Shown here in pieces: positions 1 to 8,149 of a stretch of DNA of 64,000 bases (positions are counted from its first letter, which is position 1; each line of letters starts with the position of its first letter). Under the pieces are notes generated by a model. That model saw only the letters and a program-made list of their open reading frames with translations. It had not been told where the DNA came from and did no database searches. Source of the stretch: Streptomyces sp. NRRL F-6131 (GTDB taxonomy: Bacteria; Actinomycetota; Actinomycetes; Streptomycetales; Streptomycetaceae); NCBI GenBank assembly GCA_000719695.1, contig JOHN01000040.1:28276-92275 (forward strand), read 5' to 3'. The translations under genes and the position numbers were made by a program.

Positions 1-168
1 GTGCCGGGGCGCCATCCCCTCGCAGTCCGCGGCGAGTTGTCGGGAGGTCGGCGTCCTCGGGCGATCGGGCTCACGGCCGAAGGGGCCGCTTACCGTTGCG
101 GGTCAGCGCCGGATTCGCACCGGCTTCCCCTTCGGACGCCCTGGCAGCATAACAAGCGAACGGCCCTC
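1..168 (-). ncRNA. cobalamin (B12) riboswitch, runs to the left window edge
   Basis: Read on the minus strand, about positions 135-75 carry the conserved core of an adenosylcobalamin riboswitch: GGGAAGCCGGTGCGAATCC, then CGCTGACCCGCAACGGTAAGC, followed by a GAGCCCGAT-type B12 box near 70-50. The controlled gene lies outside the window to the left. Such elements usually repress B12 synthesis, cobalt uptake or B12-independent isoenzymes when the cofactor is plentiful; which applies here cannot be seen. No protein gene is supported in 1-330. Confidence 0.85.
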
Positions 169-179
169 GTGACCCTTAC

Positions 180-231
180 CGGTCGGCATCGGGCCGGCAT
201 CGGGCCGGCATCGGGCCGGCATCGGGTCGGG
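180..231. repeat. 11-bp tandem repeat
   Basis: Three perfect copies of gggccggcatc (191-223) are flanked by one imperfect copy on each side. It lies between the riboswitch and the sodN terminator and codes for nothing evident. Confidence 0.8.
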
Positions 232-280
232 ATCCGGCCGGTACCGGACCGGTACCGGCCGGAAACCGGTCGCGAACGCA

Positions 281-316
281 CGACCGCCCCCGTCCGGATC
301 CGGACGGGGGCGGTCG
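281..316 (-). terminator. sodN terminator hairpin
   Basis: A perfect 36-bp palindrome with arm cgaccgcccccgtccgga and no unpaired loop (GGATCC at the centre) begins 22 bases past the sodN stop codon. This is the usual position of a factor-independent terminator in streptomycetes, where a U-tract is often missing. Confidence 0.8.
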
Positions 317-337
317 CAGAGGGGGACTGAGCGGGGG

Positions 338-733
338 TCAGCCCTGCTTGGTCTCCCAGAAGATCTTGTCGACCTCGGCGATGAGGTCCAGCAGCGCCTG
401 GCCGGTGGCCGGGTCGGTGGACGCCTTGGCGGCCGAGGCGGCCTTCAGGGTGTCGTTGACGAGCTGGTGCAGCTGCGGGTACTTCTCGAAGTGCGGGGCC
501 TTGAAGTAGTCGCTCCACAGCACCGAGATGTGGTGCTTGACGGCCTCGGCGCGCTGCTCCTTGATGATGACGGCGCGGGCGCGGAAGTGCGCGTCCTCGT
601 TGGCCTGGTACTTCTCCTGGGTGGCCTTCACCGACTCGGCCTCGATCCGGGCCTGGGCCGGGTCGTAGACACCGCAGGGCAGGTCGCAGTGGGCGTGGGC
701 GGTGGCGCGCGGTGCAAACAGGCGAGAGAACAT
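338..733 (-). CDS. sodN: nickel superoxide dismutase SodN
   Basis: Dismutes superoxide in the cytoplasm with a nickel centre. The 131-residue product has a 14-residue propeptide followed by the Ni-hook HCDLPCGVYDP: His15, Cys16 and Cys20 become His1, Cys2 and Cys6 of the mature 117-residue enzyme, and Tyr23 is the active-site tyrosine. The remainder is the expected four-helix-bundle subunit, which in the family forms a hexamer. The ATG at 733 has a strong AAGGAAGG-type ribosome site. The divergent neighbour encodes the SodX protease that trims the propeptide. Repression by the nickel sensor Nur is usual in Streptomyces, but I did not find a convincing Nur box in the short upstream region. Confidence 0.97.
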   Translation of the reverse strand: MFSRLFAPRATAHAHCDLPCGVYDPAQARIEAESVKATQEKYQANEDAHFRARAVIIKEQRAEAVKHHISVLWSDYFKAPHFEKYPQLHQLVNDTLKAASAAKASTDPATGQALLDLIAEVDKIFWETKQG

Positions 734-950
734 GGGAGTCCTTCCTTAGATCGTCTTCCCGCGCCCGAGATTACCCCCCGTGCCCTGCGGTTTCCCGGTC
801 GGGCGGCGGGCCTAGGGCAAAAGGTGGAGCCGGAACCGGGTGAATCCGGACATCGGCGGGCCCGGGCCGGTGCGGCAGACTGGTGTGCGACAGCGGGCGG
901 CGGCGGGAGCCGGACGGGACACGGCGGGACGCGAGCCGGGAGGAGGAACC

Positions 951-1409
951 GTGGGACGGAGCGCGGAACCGGAGGACGGCGGGTTGGGCGGCGGTGCGCC
1001 GTTCGGGCTGATCGACGTGGCGGGGGACTCGATGGTGCCGACGCTGCGCGACGGGGACCAGCTGCTGGTGCGCTACGGCGCGCGGATCCGGCCCGGCGCG
1101 GTGGTGGTGTTCCGGCACCCGTTCCAGCAGAACCTGCTGGTGGTCAAGCGCGCCGACGGCCGCCGGTCCAAGGGCTGGTGGCTGCTCTCCGACAACCGGC
1201 CGGTCGACAGCGACAGCCGCAGCTACGGAGCCGTCCCGGACGAGCTGGTGCTCGGCCGGGTGCTGCTGCGGCTGCGCCCGCGCCCGGCCTGGCTGGCACC
1301 CGGGCGGCGGCTGGAGCGGCTGCTGCTGCGCACCCCGCTGGCCCGGGTCCCCGGACTGGCCCGCCGCCTCGGCGTCTGGGTCCGCCCGGAGGAACTGCCG
1401 GTCGGCTAG
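951..1409 (+). CDS. sodX: nickel-SOD maturation protease SodX
   Basis: A signal-peptidase-I-like (S24/S26) protease that removes the SodN propeptide so the mature amino-terminal His can bind nickel. From the GTG at 951, chosen because GGAGGA lies just upstream, the protein is 152 residues. It has the Ser-Lys dyad: Ser27 in GDSMVPTL and Lys66 in VVKRAD. The SDNRP motif that follows is also typical of the family. There is no obvious amino-terminal membrane anchor, consistent with action on a cytoplasmic substrate. Reading continues open upstream to 840, but that extension is Gly/Arg-rich and unlikely to be translated. It is divergent from sodN, as in other streptomycetes. Confidence 0.92.
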   Translation: MGRSAEPEDGGLGGGAPFGLIDVAGDSMVPTLRDGDQLLVRYGARIRPGAVVVFRHPFQQNLLVVKRADGRRSKGWWLLSDNRPVDSDSRSYGAVPDELVLGRVLLRLRPRPAWLAPGRRLERLLLRTPLARVPGLARRLGVWVRPEELPVG

Positions 1410-1431
1410 GGCCAGGCCCGGGCGGGTCCGG

Positions 1432-2028
1432 TCAGGCGAGGCCGGCCGCGGCGGCGGCGGCCTCCTGGGCCTCCAGCCGCTTGCGGGCGCGGTAGGCGGC
1501 GACGTTGGCGCGGGTGGCGCAGCGGTCCGAGCAGTACCGGCGGGACCGGTTGGTCGAGGTGTCCAGGTAGGAGTTGCGGCAGGGCGCGGCCTGGCAGATG
1601 CCGAGCCGGTCGGCCCCCAGCTCGGTCAGGTGGACGGCCAGGCCCATGCAGGCGACGGCGCTGAAGTGCGCGGTGGCGGTGGGCGAGTTGTCGGCGAGGT
1701 GCAGGTGCCAGCGGGGCCGGCCGGCCTCGTCGAGGTAGTCGTGCCCGGAGACCAGCGGGCTGACCGGGAACTCCATCAGCAGGCTGTTCAGCAGGTCGAC
1801 GCTGCGGACCTCCTCGCCGTCGGCGGCGGCCTCGAAGACGCCGCGCAGCCGGGTGCGGACGGCCCGCAGGCGGGGCAGGTCGGACTCGTCGGCGAGGTCG
1901 CGGGCGCGGGAGGAGTCCGAGAACAGGGCGCGCACCGCGTCCACCGAGGTCAGCGAGTCGGTGCCGCGCTCGGGTTCCTCGGTGTTCACCAGCCGGACGG
2001 CCAGATCGGCGTACGAGGCGAGCTCCAC
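1432..2028 (-). CDS. CGNR zinc-finger / ABATE-domain putative regulator
   Basis: 198 residues from a GTG start with GGAAGGA upstream. The amino-terminal part (about 1-140) is the alpha-helical ABATE-like (DUF1470) region thought to bind a ligand. The carboxy-terminal part (about 144-190) is the zinc-binding finger with cysteines in GICQAAPC and YCSDRC, followed by a basic YRARKR stretch that probably contacts DNA. The family's signature Cys-Gly-Asn-Arg reads Cys-Ala-Thr-Arg here. Members are predicted stress- or metabolite-responsive transcription regulators; the target is unknown. A near-palindrome in its own promoter (2048-2079) could be an autoregulatory operator. Confidence 0.85.
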   Translation of the reverse strand: MELASYADLAVRLVNTEEPERGTDSLTSVDAVRALFSDSSRARDLADESDLPRLRAVRTRLRGVFEAAADGEEVRSVDLLNSLLMEFPVSPLVSGHDYLDEAGRPRWHLHLADNSPTATAHFSAVACMGLAVHLTELGADRLGICQAAPCRNSYLDTSTNRSRRYCSDRCATRANVAAYRARKRLEAQEAAAAAAGLA

Positions 2029-2047
2029 GGTGGTCCTTCCAGAGATC

Positions 2048-2079
2048 GGTAACGGGCTGATTGCTTCCAGCCTATTACC
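2048..2079. promoter_or_regulatory. imperfect inverted repeat in the CGNR gene promoter
   Basis: Arms ggtaacgggctg and cagcctattacc are separated by 8 bases and pair at 10 of 12 positions. On the minus strand the outer arm contains TAATAG, which could serve as a -10 element for the CGNR gene starting at 2028. An operator function is inferred. Confidence 0.45.
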
Positions 2080-2104
2080 CGGAGGGCGAAAGCGGGAAAA
2101 GCGC

Positions 2105-2135
2105 GGCGCCCGACAGGACCGGCCTGCCGGGCGCC
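2105..2135 (-). terminator. terminator of the amino-acid ABC operon
   Basis: Arms ggcgcccgacagg and cctgccgggcgcc (one mismatch) around a 5-base loop, 15 bases beyond the stop codon of the ATPase gene. Confidence 0.65.
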
Positions 2136-2149
2136 ACTGGACGGTGCGC

Positions 2150-2950
2150 TCAGAGCACCTTGGAGAGGAAGGCGCGGGTGCGCTCGTGCTGCGGGTCGGT
2201 GAGGACGTCGCGGGGGTTGCCGGACTCGACGACCACGCCGCCGTCCATGAACACCAGCGCGTCGCCGACCTCGCGGGCGAAGCCCATCTCGTGGGTGACC
2301 ACGATCATGGTCATGCCCTCCTCGGCCAGCCCGCGCATGACGTCGAGCACCTCGCCGACCAGCTCGGGGTCGAGCGCCGAGGTCGGCTCGTCGAAGAGCA
2401 TCAGCTTGGGCTTCATGGCGAGCGCCCGGGCGATGGCGACCCGCTGCTGCTGGCCGCCGGAGAGCTGGGACGGGTAGTTCCCGGCCTTGTCGGACAGGCC
2501 GACCCGCTCCAGCAGGGCCATCGCGTGCTCCTTGGCCGCGGCCTTGGACTCCCGCTTGACCTGGACCGGCGCCTCCATCACGTTCTCCACCGCGGTCATG
2601 TGCGGGAAGAGGTTGAAGCGCTGGAACACCATGCCGATGTCCCGCCGCTTGAGCGCGACCTCGCGGTCCTTGAGCTCGTGGAGCTTGTCGCCCCGCTGCC
2701 GGTAGCCGACCAGTTCGCCGTCCACCCAGAGGCGGCCGCCGTTGATCTTCTCCAGGTGGTTGATGCAGCGCAGGAAGGTCGACTTGCCGGAGCCGGACGG
2801 GCCGACCAGGCAGAACACCTCGCTCTGCTGGACCTCCAGGTCGATGCCCTTGAGCACCTCGACCAGGCCGTACGACTTGTGGACGCCCTCGGCCTTCACC
2901 ATCGGGCCGCCGTTGTGGGCGTCGGCCGGGGTCTTGGTCAGGTCGGTCAT
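2150..2950 (-). CDS. polar amino-acid ABC transporter ATP-binding protein
   Basis: The 266-residue cytoplasmic ATPase drives uptake of a polar amino acid (GlnQ/HisP family, PAAT type). Walker A is [12 protein letters not shown], the signature is [15 protein letters not shown], and Walker B is [13 protein letters not shown], followed by the switch His in VVTHEMGFA. The ATG at 2950 overlaps the stop of the upstream permease gene by 4 bases, so the two are probably translationally coupled. It is the last gene of the operon binding protein - permease - ATPase. It is closely similar to the ATPase at 53199-54020. The substrate cannot be read from the sequence; glutamate/glutamine or cystine types are possible. 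Confidence 0.95.
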   Translation of the reverse strand: MTDLTKTPADAHNGGPMVKAEGVHKSYGLVEVLKGIDLEVQQSEVFCLVGPSGSGKSTFLRCINHLEKINGGRLWVDGELVGYRQRGDKLHELKDREVALKRRDIGMVFQRFNLFPHMTAVENVMEAPVQVKRESKAAAKEHAMALLERVGLSDKAGNYPSQLSGGQQQRVAIARALAMKPKLMLFDEPTSALDPELVGEVLDVMRGLAEEGMTMIVVTHEMGFAREVGDALVFMDGGVVVESGNPRDVLTDPQHERTRAFLSKVL

Positions 2951-3921
2951 ACGTGGCCACCTCCCTCGAGTCCGGGGACCACGTCGTTCTTGGCCTTCGG
3001 GGTGGTCCTGCCGCCGAACAGCAGCCGCAGGCGCTGGAGCGGCGTGGGCGGCAGGGTCCGGTTCGCACCACGAGCGTAGTGCCGTTCGATGTAGTACTGC
3101 CCGACCGTGAGGATCGAGGTCATGAGCAGGTAGTAGATGCTGACCGCGACGAGGACCGGGATGGTCTGGAAGGTCCGCGAGTAGATGTCGTGGCCGGCGG
3201 TGAACAGCTCGGCGAGCGAGATGACCTGGACCAGCGAGGTGGTCTTCAGCATCGAGATGGTCTCGTTGCCGGTCGGCGGGATGATCACCCGCATCGCCTG
3301 GGGGAGCACGATCCGGCGCAGCGTGGCCGAGCGGCTCATGCCCAGGGCGTGGGCGGCCTCGGTCTGTCCCTCGTCCACGGACTGGATGCCGCCGCGGACG
3401 ATCTCGGCCATGTACGCCGCCTCGTTGAGGCCGAGGCCCAGCAGGGCGGCGGTGAAGGTCGGGATCAGCGTGTTGGTGGACTCGGACCAGAACTCGGGCC
3501 CGAAGGGGATGCCGAGCGAGAGCTTCGGCCAGAGGGCGCCCAGGAAGTTCCAGAACACCAGCTGCACCAGGACGGGCGTGCCGCGGAAGATCCAGATGTA
3601 GAACCACGCCGTCCCCGACAGCAGCGGGTTCGGCGAGAGCCGCATGACGGCGAGGAGCACGCCGCCGACCACGCCCATCAGCATGGACAGCGCGGTCAGC
3701 TCCAGGGTCACCCAGATGCCGTGGATGATCTGCTCGTTGGTGAGCGTGTCTCTGACGACGTCCCACTGGAACGCGGGGTTGAAGATCAGGGCGTGGAGCA
3801 GCATCGCCGCGAGGACGACGATGACTACGGCTCCGGCCCAGCGTCCGGGGTGGCGCACCGGGACGGCCTTGATGGTCTCAGGCCGTCCCGATCTCACCGC
3901 CCCCTGCTCGGAAGATTTCAC
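2947..3921 (-). CDS. polar amino-acid ABC transporter permease
   Basis: 324 residues, HisM/GlnP type. One amino-terminal membrane segment (about 31-47) precedes the conserved permease domain with about five further helices. The EAA loop [20 protein letters not shown] contacts the ATPase. The tail after [11 protein letters not shown] is cytoplasmic and basic. It starts with GTG at 3921 (GAGG upstream) and overlaps the ATPase gene by 4 bases. The segment AFQWDVV...YIWIFR...GIPFGPEF is nearly shared with the permease at 47695-48738, so the two transporters are paralogues. The family normally works as a homo- or heterodimer. Confidence 0.93.
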   Translation of the reverse strand: MKSSEQGAVRSGRPETIKAVPVRHPGRWAGAVVIVVLAAMLLHALIFNPAFQWDVVRDTLTNEQIIHGIWVTLELTALSMLMGVVGGVLLAVMRLSPNPLLSGTAWFYIWIFRGTPVLVQLVFWNFLGALWPKLSLGIPFGPEFWSESTNTLIPTFTAALLGLGLNEAAYMAEIVRGGIQSVDEGQTEAAHALGMSRSATLRRIVLPQAMRVIIPPTGNETISMLKTTSLVQVISLAELFTAGHDIYSRTFQTIPVLVAVSIYYLLMTSILTVGQYYIERHYARGANRTLPPTPLQRLRLLFGGRTTPKAKNDVVPGLEGGGHV

Positions 3922-3954
3922 CTTGGGGCCTCAGGGGTGTGGTGGTGCGGAGGA

Positions 3955-4890
3955 TCAGCTCTTGGCGGCGTTGATCTCGGACTTGTCGATCGCGCCGGCC
4001 TCGACGCCCCACTTCGCCAGGATCTGCTTGTAGGTGCCGTCGGCGATCAGTGCCTGGACGGCGCCCTGGACGGCCTGGCCGAGCGGGGAGCCCTTGTCGA
4101 CGACGACGCCGTAGGGCGCGCTGTCGTAGGTCTCGCCGAGCTTCTCCAGCTGGCCGTTGGTCTGCTTGACGGCGTAGTCGACGACCGGGGAGTCGGCCAT
4201 CATGACCTGGTCGCGGCCGGAGACCAGCGCGGTGGTCACGTCGGTCTGGAGGGTGAACTTGTCGCCGTCGTTCGGGATGGCCGGCTTGCCGGCCTTGCTG
4301 CACTCCGGGTTGCGGACGTCGGTGATCTCCTGGGCCTGCGTGGTGCCGGTCTGGACGGCGACCTTCTTGCCGCAGAGGTCCTTGGGGTCGATCTTGTCCG
4401 GGTTGCCCTTCTTCACCGCGATGGCGCTGCCCGCGCTGAAGTAGGTGACCATGTCGACGGTCTGCTCGCGCTCCTTGGTGTCGGTGAAGGAGCTCATGCC
4501 GAGCTGGTACTTCTTCGCGGTGATGCCCGGGATGATCGAGGTGAAGTCGGCGTTCTGCACGTCGGCGGTCAGGCCGAGCTTCTTGGCGATCGCGTCGGCC
4601 AGGTCCACGTCGAGGCCGACGATGTTGCCCTTGTCGTCCTTGAACTCGTTGGGCGCGTAGGAGGCGTCGGCGGCGACGATCAGCTTGCCCGAGGACTTGA
4701 CGTCGGCCGGGACCAGTCCGGCGAGGGCCGGGTCGGCGGACACGGCGGCGACGCTGACGCTGGGGTTGGCGGCACCGCTGCCGCCGCTGGAGGAGGACTT
4801 GCTGCTGCCGCAGGCGGTCAGCACGAGCGACGCGGACGCGAGCACCGCCGCGGAGGCGAGGAGGCGGGTGCGCTGGGTACGGGCGATCAT
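3955..4890 (-). CDS. ABC transporter substrate-binding lipoprotein
   Basis: A 311-residue extracellular amino-acid-binding protein (SBP_bac_3). It has a lipoprotein signal peptide ending in LTAC, with Cys27 as the lipidated residue, then a Ser/Gly linker. The binding domain follows from about residue 60, with the typical LIVAADASYAPNEF opening and DVDLADAIAKKLGL. Cysteines in KDLCGKKV and RNPECSK may form a disulfide. The ATG at 4890 has a strong GGAGGAG ribosome site. It is the first gene of the operon, 33 bases before the permease gene. It shares architecture with the protein encoded at 5313-6239. Confidence 0.93.
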   Translation of the reverse strand: MIARTQRTRLLASAAVLASASLVLTACGSSKSSSSGGSGAANPSVSVAAVSADPALAGLVPADVKSSGKLIVAADASYAPNEFKDDKGNIVGLDVDLADAIAKKLGLTADVQNADFTSIIPGITAKKYQLGMSSFTDTKEREQTVDMVTYFSAGSAIAVKKGNPDKIDPKDLCGKKVAVQTGTTQAQEITDVRNPECSKAGKPAIPNDGDKFTLQTDVTTALVSGRDQVMMADSPVVDYAVKQTNGQLEKLGETYDSAPYGVVVDKGSPLGQAVQGAVQALIADGTYKQILAKWGVEAGAIDKSEINAAKS

Positions 4891-5312
4891 GGGGGGATCT
4901 CCTCCTGAGGGAGAGGTCGGGCGGAGCGCGCCGCGGGGGCGGCACGCCTGAGCAGCAGGCCGTACGTCGCTGTACGGGGTGGGGCGGGGAGAACTGCGCA
5001 GGGGTGGTGCCGGGTACTGCTCTCCGCCACCGTCCGCCGAGGTGGGCGTTGACCGAACCGCCTCGACCAGTGGCCGGCTCGATCCGAGATGGGGGGAATC
5101 CTGCCATCTGATGACGCTCGGGTGGCCCTCATTCAGATCAAAATCGGATAACGAGGGGCCGTGCTGTCCGCTATACGGACGAATGCCGCGTCCCTGTCAC
5201 CCTGCGTATAAGTATGCAGATCTCCCTGCGGTCCGCCCGGAGGCCCGGCCGCGCACTCGCCCGATCGTGCGCCCGCCCCGCGGCGGTCCGGACCCCCGGG
5301 TTCGACCCCGGC
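4891..5312. other. intergenic region upstream of the binding-protein operon
   Basis: 422 bases between two same-strand binding-protein genes. The stretch around 5120-5220 is clearly more A/T-rich than its surroundings and is the likely promoter region for the operon starting at 4890. It includes a small inverted repeat, gtccg-ctata-cggac (5166-5180). I see no coding region and no convincing hexamer pair. Confidence 0.4.
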
Positions 5313-6239
5313 TCAGATGCCGCCGTTGACCACCGCGTTCTGGGCCGCGCCCGCCGCGACGTTCCACTTGGTGAGGATCTTGTCGTACTCGCCGCTGCGG
5401 ATCAGCTGGTCGATCGCCTTCGCCAGGACGTCGCGCAGTGCGCTGTCCTCCTTGCGCAGCGCGATCCCGTACGGGTTGGAGCGGGACTGCGCGCCGGTCA
5501 CCTCGAAGCGGTTGCCGCCGTCGGTGGTCTTCGCCGCGTAGGCGGCCACCGGGAAGTCGTTCAGTCCGGCCTGCGCCGCGCCGGAGGCGACCTCGGCCAG
5601 CGCCTTGGCGTCGGTGTCGAACTTGTGCACGGTGAGCGGCTTGTTGGCGCGGGTGCACGCGGTCACCTGACGGGTGACGATCTCGTCCTGGGTGGTGCCG
5701 CTCTGCACCGCGACGGTCTTGCCGCAGAGGTCGTCCAGGGTGCGGATGCCCTTCGGGTTGCCCTTGGGCACCACCATCGAGGTGCCGGCGATGAAGTAGT
5801 CGACGAAGTCCACCGAGAGACCCGTCGACTTGCCGGCCTCGTCCACGCCGTCCCGGCGCTGGCGGATGTCGCTGAGCGCGGACATCGCCACGTCGTACTG
5901 CTTGTGGTGGAGGTTCGGTATGAGCTTGTCGAAGGGGGTGTCGACGTACTCGATCCGCAGGTCGAGGATCCGGCCGAGCGCCGCGGCGATGTCCGGGTCC
6001 AGGCCGTCCGGCTTGCCGTCGGTGCCGCGGAACTCCACCGGCGGGTAGTTGACGTCCATGCCGATCCGGAGCACCTTGGCCGACTGCTGGGCGTTCGGGA
6101 TCTTCGCGCGGATCTCCTGGACCGGGTCCTTGGCGGCCTCCTTCTCCTCCCCGCCACAGCCGGTCAGCAGCAGGGCTCCGGTGGTGGTGAGGGCGAGTGC
6201 GACGGCGGCCCGCCGGCGGGTCTGGGCGCGGTGGTGCAT
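5313..6239 (-). CDS. second ABC transporter substrate-binding lipoprotein
   Basis: 308 residues, SBP_bac_3 family. The lipobox is LTGC with Cys28, after a twin-arginine-rich but Lol/Sec-like signal (RRRAAVALALTTTGALL). The binding domain has VLRIGMDVNYPPVEF and a conserved DLCGKTVAVQSGTTQ block. The start is the ATG at 6239 (AGGAG six bases upstream); an open extension upstream is not supported. It lies just upstream of, and on the same strand as, the complete ABC operon, but is separated by 422 bases. It may therefore be a second receptor for the same permease or an independently expressed protein. Confidence 0.92.
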   Translation of the reverse strand: MHHRAQTRRRAAVALALTTTGALLLTGCGGEEKEAAKDPVQEIRAKIPNAQQSAKVLRIGMDVNYPPVEFRGTDGKPDGLDPDIAAALGRILDLRIEYVDTPFDKLIPNLHHKQYDVAMSALSDIRQRRDGVDEAGKSTGLSVDFVDYFIAGTSMVVPKGNPKGIRTLDDLCGKTVAVQSGTTQDEIVTRQVTACTRANKPLTVHKFDTDAKALAEVASGAAQAGLNDFPVAAYAAKTTDGGNRFEVTGAQSRSNPYGIALRKEDSALRDVLAKAIDQLIRSGEYDKILTKWNVAAGAAQNAVVNGGI

Positions 6240-6860
6240 GGGGGCTCCTGGGGGAGGGACGGGGAGGCGCCGCGGCGTCGCGGAGGTGGACGCGAGATGG
6301 CGGAACAACGGATCCTCCCATCCCGACCTGCCGCGTCCGTGGGCGGGTGTGTCAGAATTCGGTACCGGGTGACCCCCGACGCTCGAACCGGACCGCCGGG
6401 CCGCAACAGGCCCGGGGTGTGCAGGAACGGAAGTCCAGAACGTCGACTCCGTATCCGAAGCACCGGCCTCCCCGCCGTGTCCGCGTTCACTCCTGCGGGT
6501 GTGCGTGCGCGTCCGCCATCGCCGCAGCCGGGGTCCGGTCCTCACGATGCCTGATGCCCTCAGGTGGCTGTGAGGCGTACGACAACCATGTGACTTGGAC
6601 GAAAAGGCATGGGTGCGATGCCCTCGTCCGACCTACGCTCGGCCCGGAAGCACAGCGCAGACCCTACGCAGACAAATCCATAAACCCTCATTCCGAGGGC
6701 GCTCGTCCGACGGCGGCGCCCCGATCCAGCCTTCCCCCGGGGGCGCTTCGGCGTTCCCGGGTTCCGGTGACCGGCCGCCGGTCACCGGATGCCGGGACCG
6801 GCCGGGTCGTCCGTCCCGTCGGCCGGGTGTCCTCGCTCGATCAATGACGAAGAGGTCATC
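6240..6860. other. divergent regulatory region before malic enzyme
   Basis: 621 bases hold the promoters of the divergent binding-protein and malic-enzyme genes. No gene is evident. A TTGGAC hexamer near 6595 and a TACGCT near 6633 are possible promoter pieces for malic enzyme but are not well spaced. A hairpin lies at 6764-6788. Confidence 0.4.
6764..6788 (+). promoter_or_regulatory. leader hairpin upstream of malic enzyme
   Basis: A perfect inverted repeat, ccggtgaccgg / ccggtcaccgg, with a 3-base loop, about 70 bases before the malic-enzyme start. It may be an operator or a leader-RNA structure; its role is unknown. Confidence 0.4.
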
Positions 6861-8057
6861 GTGGCAGCGGAGATCATCCACAGCAGTACTCAGGACACCG
6901 ACGATCCGGTCGACGCCGTGTTCGCGCTCCACCGCGGCGGCAAGATGGAGGTCCGGGCGACCGTTCCGGTGCGCGACGCGGACGACCTGTCCCTCGCCTA
7001 CACCCCCGGTGTCGCCCGCGTCTGCACGGCCATCGCCGAGCAGCCCGAGCTCGTGAACGACTACACCTGGAAGTCCAACACGGTGGCCGTGGTCACCGAC
7101 GGCACCGCCGTGCTGGGCCTCGGCGACATCGGCCCCGAGGCCTCGCTGCCCGTCATGGAGGGCAAGGCGATCCTCTTCAAGCAGTTCGGCGGCGTGGACG
7201 CCGTGCCGATCGCGCTCGCCTGCACCGACGTGGACGAGATCGTCGAGACCGTGGTCCGGCTGGCCCCGTCCTTCGGCGGCGTCAACCTGGAGGACATCTC
7301 CGCCCCGCGCTGCTTCGAGATCGAGCGCCGGCTCCAGGAGGCCCTGGACATCCCGATCTTCCACGACGACCAGCACGGCACCGCGATCGTCACCACCGCC
7401 GCGCTCTGGAACGCGGCCAAGGTGACCGGCCGGGAGATCGGCTCGCTGCGGGCCGTCATCTCCGGCGCCGGCGCGGCCGGCATCGCCATCGCCAAGATGC
7501 TGCTGGCGGCCGGCATCGGCGACGTGGCCGTGTGCGACCGCAAGGGCGTGGTGCACCAGGGCCGCGAGGACCTCACCGACGTCAAGGCGGAGATCGCCGC
7601 GCTGACCAACCGGACCGCGCTCAAGGGCACCCTGGCCGACGCGCTGGCCGGCGCCGACGTCTTCATCGGCGTCTCCGGCGGCACCGTGCCGGAGGAGGTC
7701 GTCGCGACCATGGCCGAGGGCGCGTTCGTCTTCGCCATGGCCAACCCGAACCCGGAGATCCACCCCGAGGTCGCGCACAAGTACGCGGCCGTGGTGGCCA
7801 CCGGCCGCAGCGACTTCCCGAACCAGATCAACAACGTGCTGGCGTTCCCGGGCATCTTCGCCGGCGCGCTGCAGGTCCGGGCCACCCGGATCACCGAGGG
7901 CATGAAGCTGGCCGCCGCCAAGGCGCTGGCCGGTGTGGTGGCCGACGAGCTGACGCCGCAGAAGGTCATCCCCTCGCCGTTCGACGAGCGGGTCGCCCCG
8001 GCCGTCAGCAAGGCCGTCGCCGAGGCCGCCCGCGCCGAGGGCGTCGCCCGCCGGTAA
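6861..8057 (+). CDS. NAD(P)-dependent malic enzyme
   Basis: Oxidatively decarboxylates malate to pyruvate, yielding NAD(P)H, at the anaplerotic node of central carbon metabolism. The 398-residue product is the short bacterial form without the phosphotransacetylase-like extension. Motifs include [11 protein letters not shown], the metal/substrate loop [17 protein letters not shown], and the nucleotide fold [15 protein letters not shown]. The GTG at 6861 is preferred because AGAGG lies at proper distance; the upstream in-frame stretch is low-complexity and lacks homology. NAD versus NADP preference is not decided by these motifs. It is followed by a hairpin terminator. Confidence 0.94.
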   Translation: MAAEIIHSSTQDTDDPVDAVFALHRGGKMEVRATVPVRDADDLSLAYTPGVARVCTAIAEQPELVNDYTWKSNTVAVVTDGTAVLGLGDIGPEASLPVMEGKAILFKQFGGVDAVPIALACTDVDEIVETVVRLAPSFGGVNLEDISAPRCFEIERRLQEALDIPIFHDDQHGTAIVTTAALWNAAKVTGREIGSLRAVISGAGAAGIAIAKMLLAAGIGDVAVCDRKGVVHQGREDLTDVKAEIAALTNRTALKGTLADALAGADVFIGVSGGTVPEEVVATMAEGAFVFAMANPNPEIHPEVAHKYAAVVATGRSDFPNQINNVLAFPGIFAGALQVRATRITEGMKLAAAKALAGVVADELTPQKVIPSPFDERVAPAVSKAVAEAARAEGVARR

Positions 8058-8077
8058 CGGTCGAGACCAGGACCCCG

Positions 8078-8125
8078 CCCGGGCCCGGGACACGCGTCAC
8101 AGTCACGCGGTGTTCCGGGCCCGGG
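8078..8125 (+). terminator. malic-enzyme terminator
   Basis: A long inverted repeat with arms cccgggcccgggacac... and ...gtgttccgggcccggg (one mismatch, one bulge), starting 21 bases after the stop codon. Confidence 0.6.
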
Positions 8126-8149
8126 GGCGTTCTGGCTATCGTCCGGTGC

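Noticed and set aside
840..950. Longer SodX with 37 extra amino-terminal residues
   Set aside because: The extension is Gly/Arg-rich without homology, and a strong ribosome site sits directly before the GTG at 951.
733..951. Nur (nickel regulator) box between sodN and sodX
   Set aside because: I looked for TTGCAA-N5-TTGCAA-type repeats and found none convincing.
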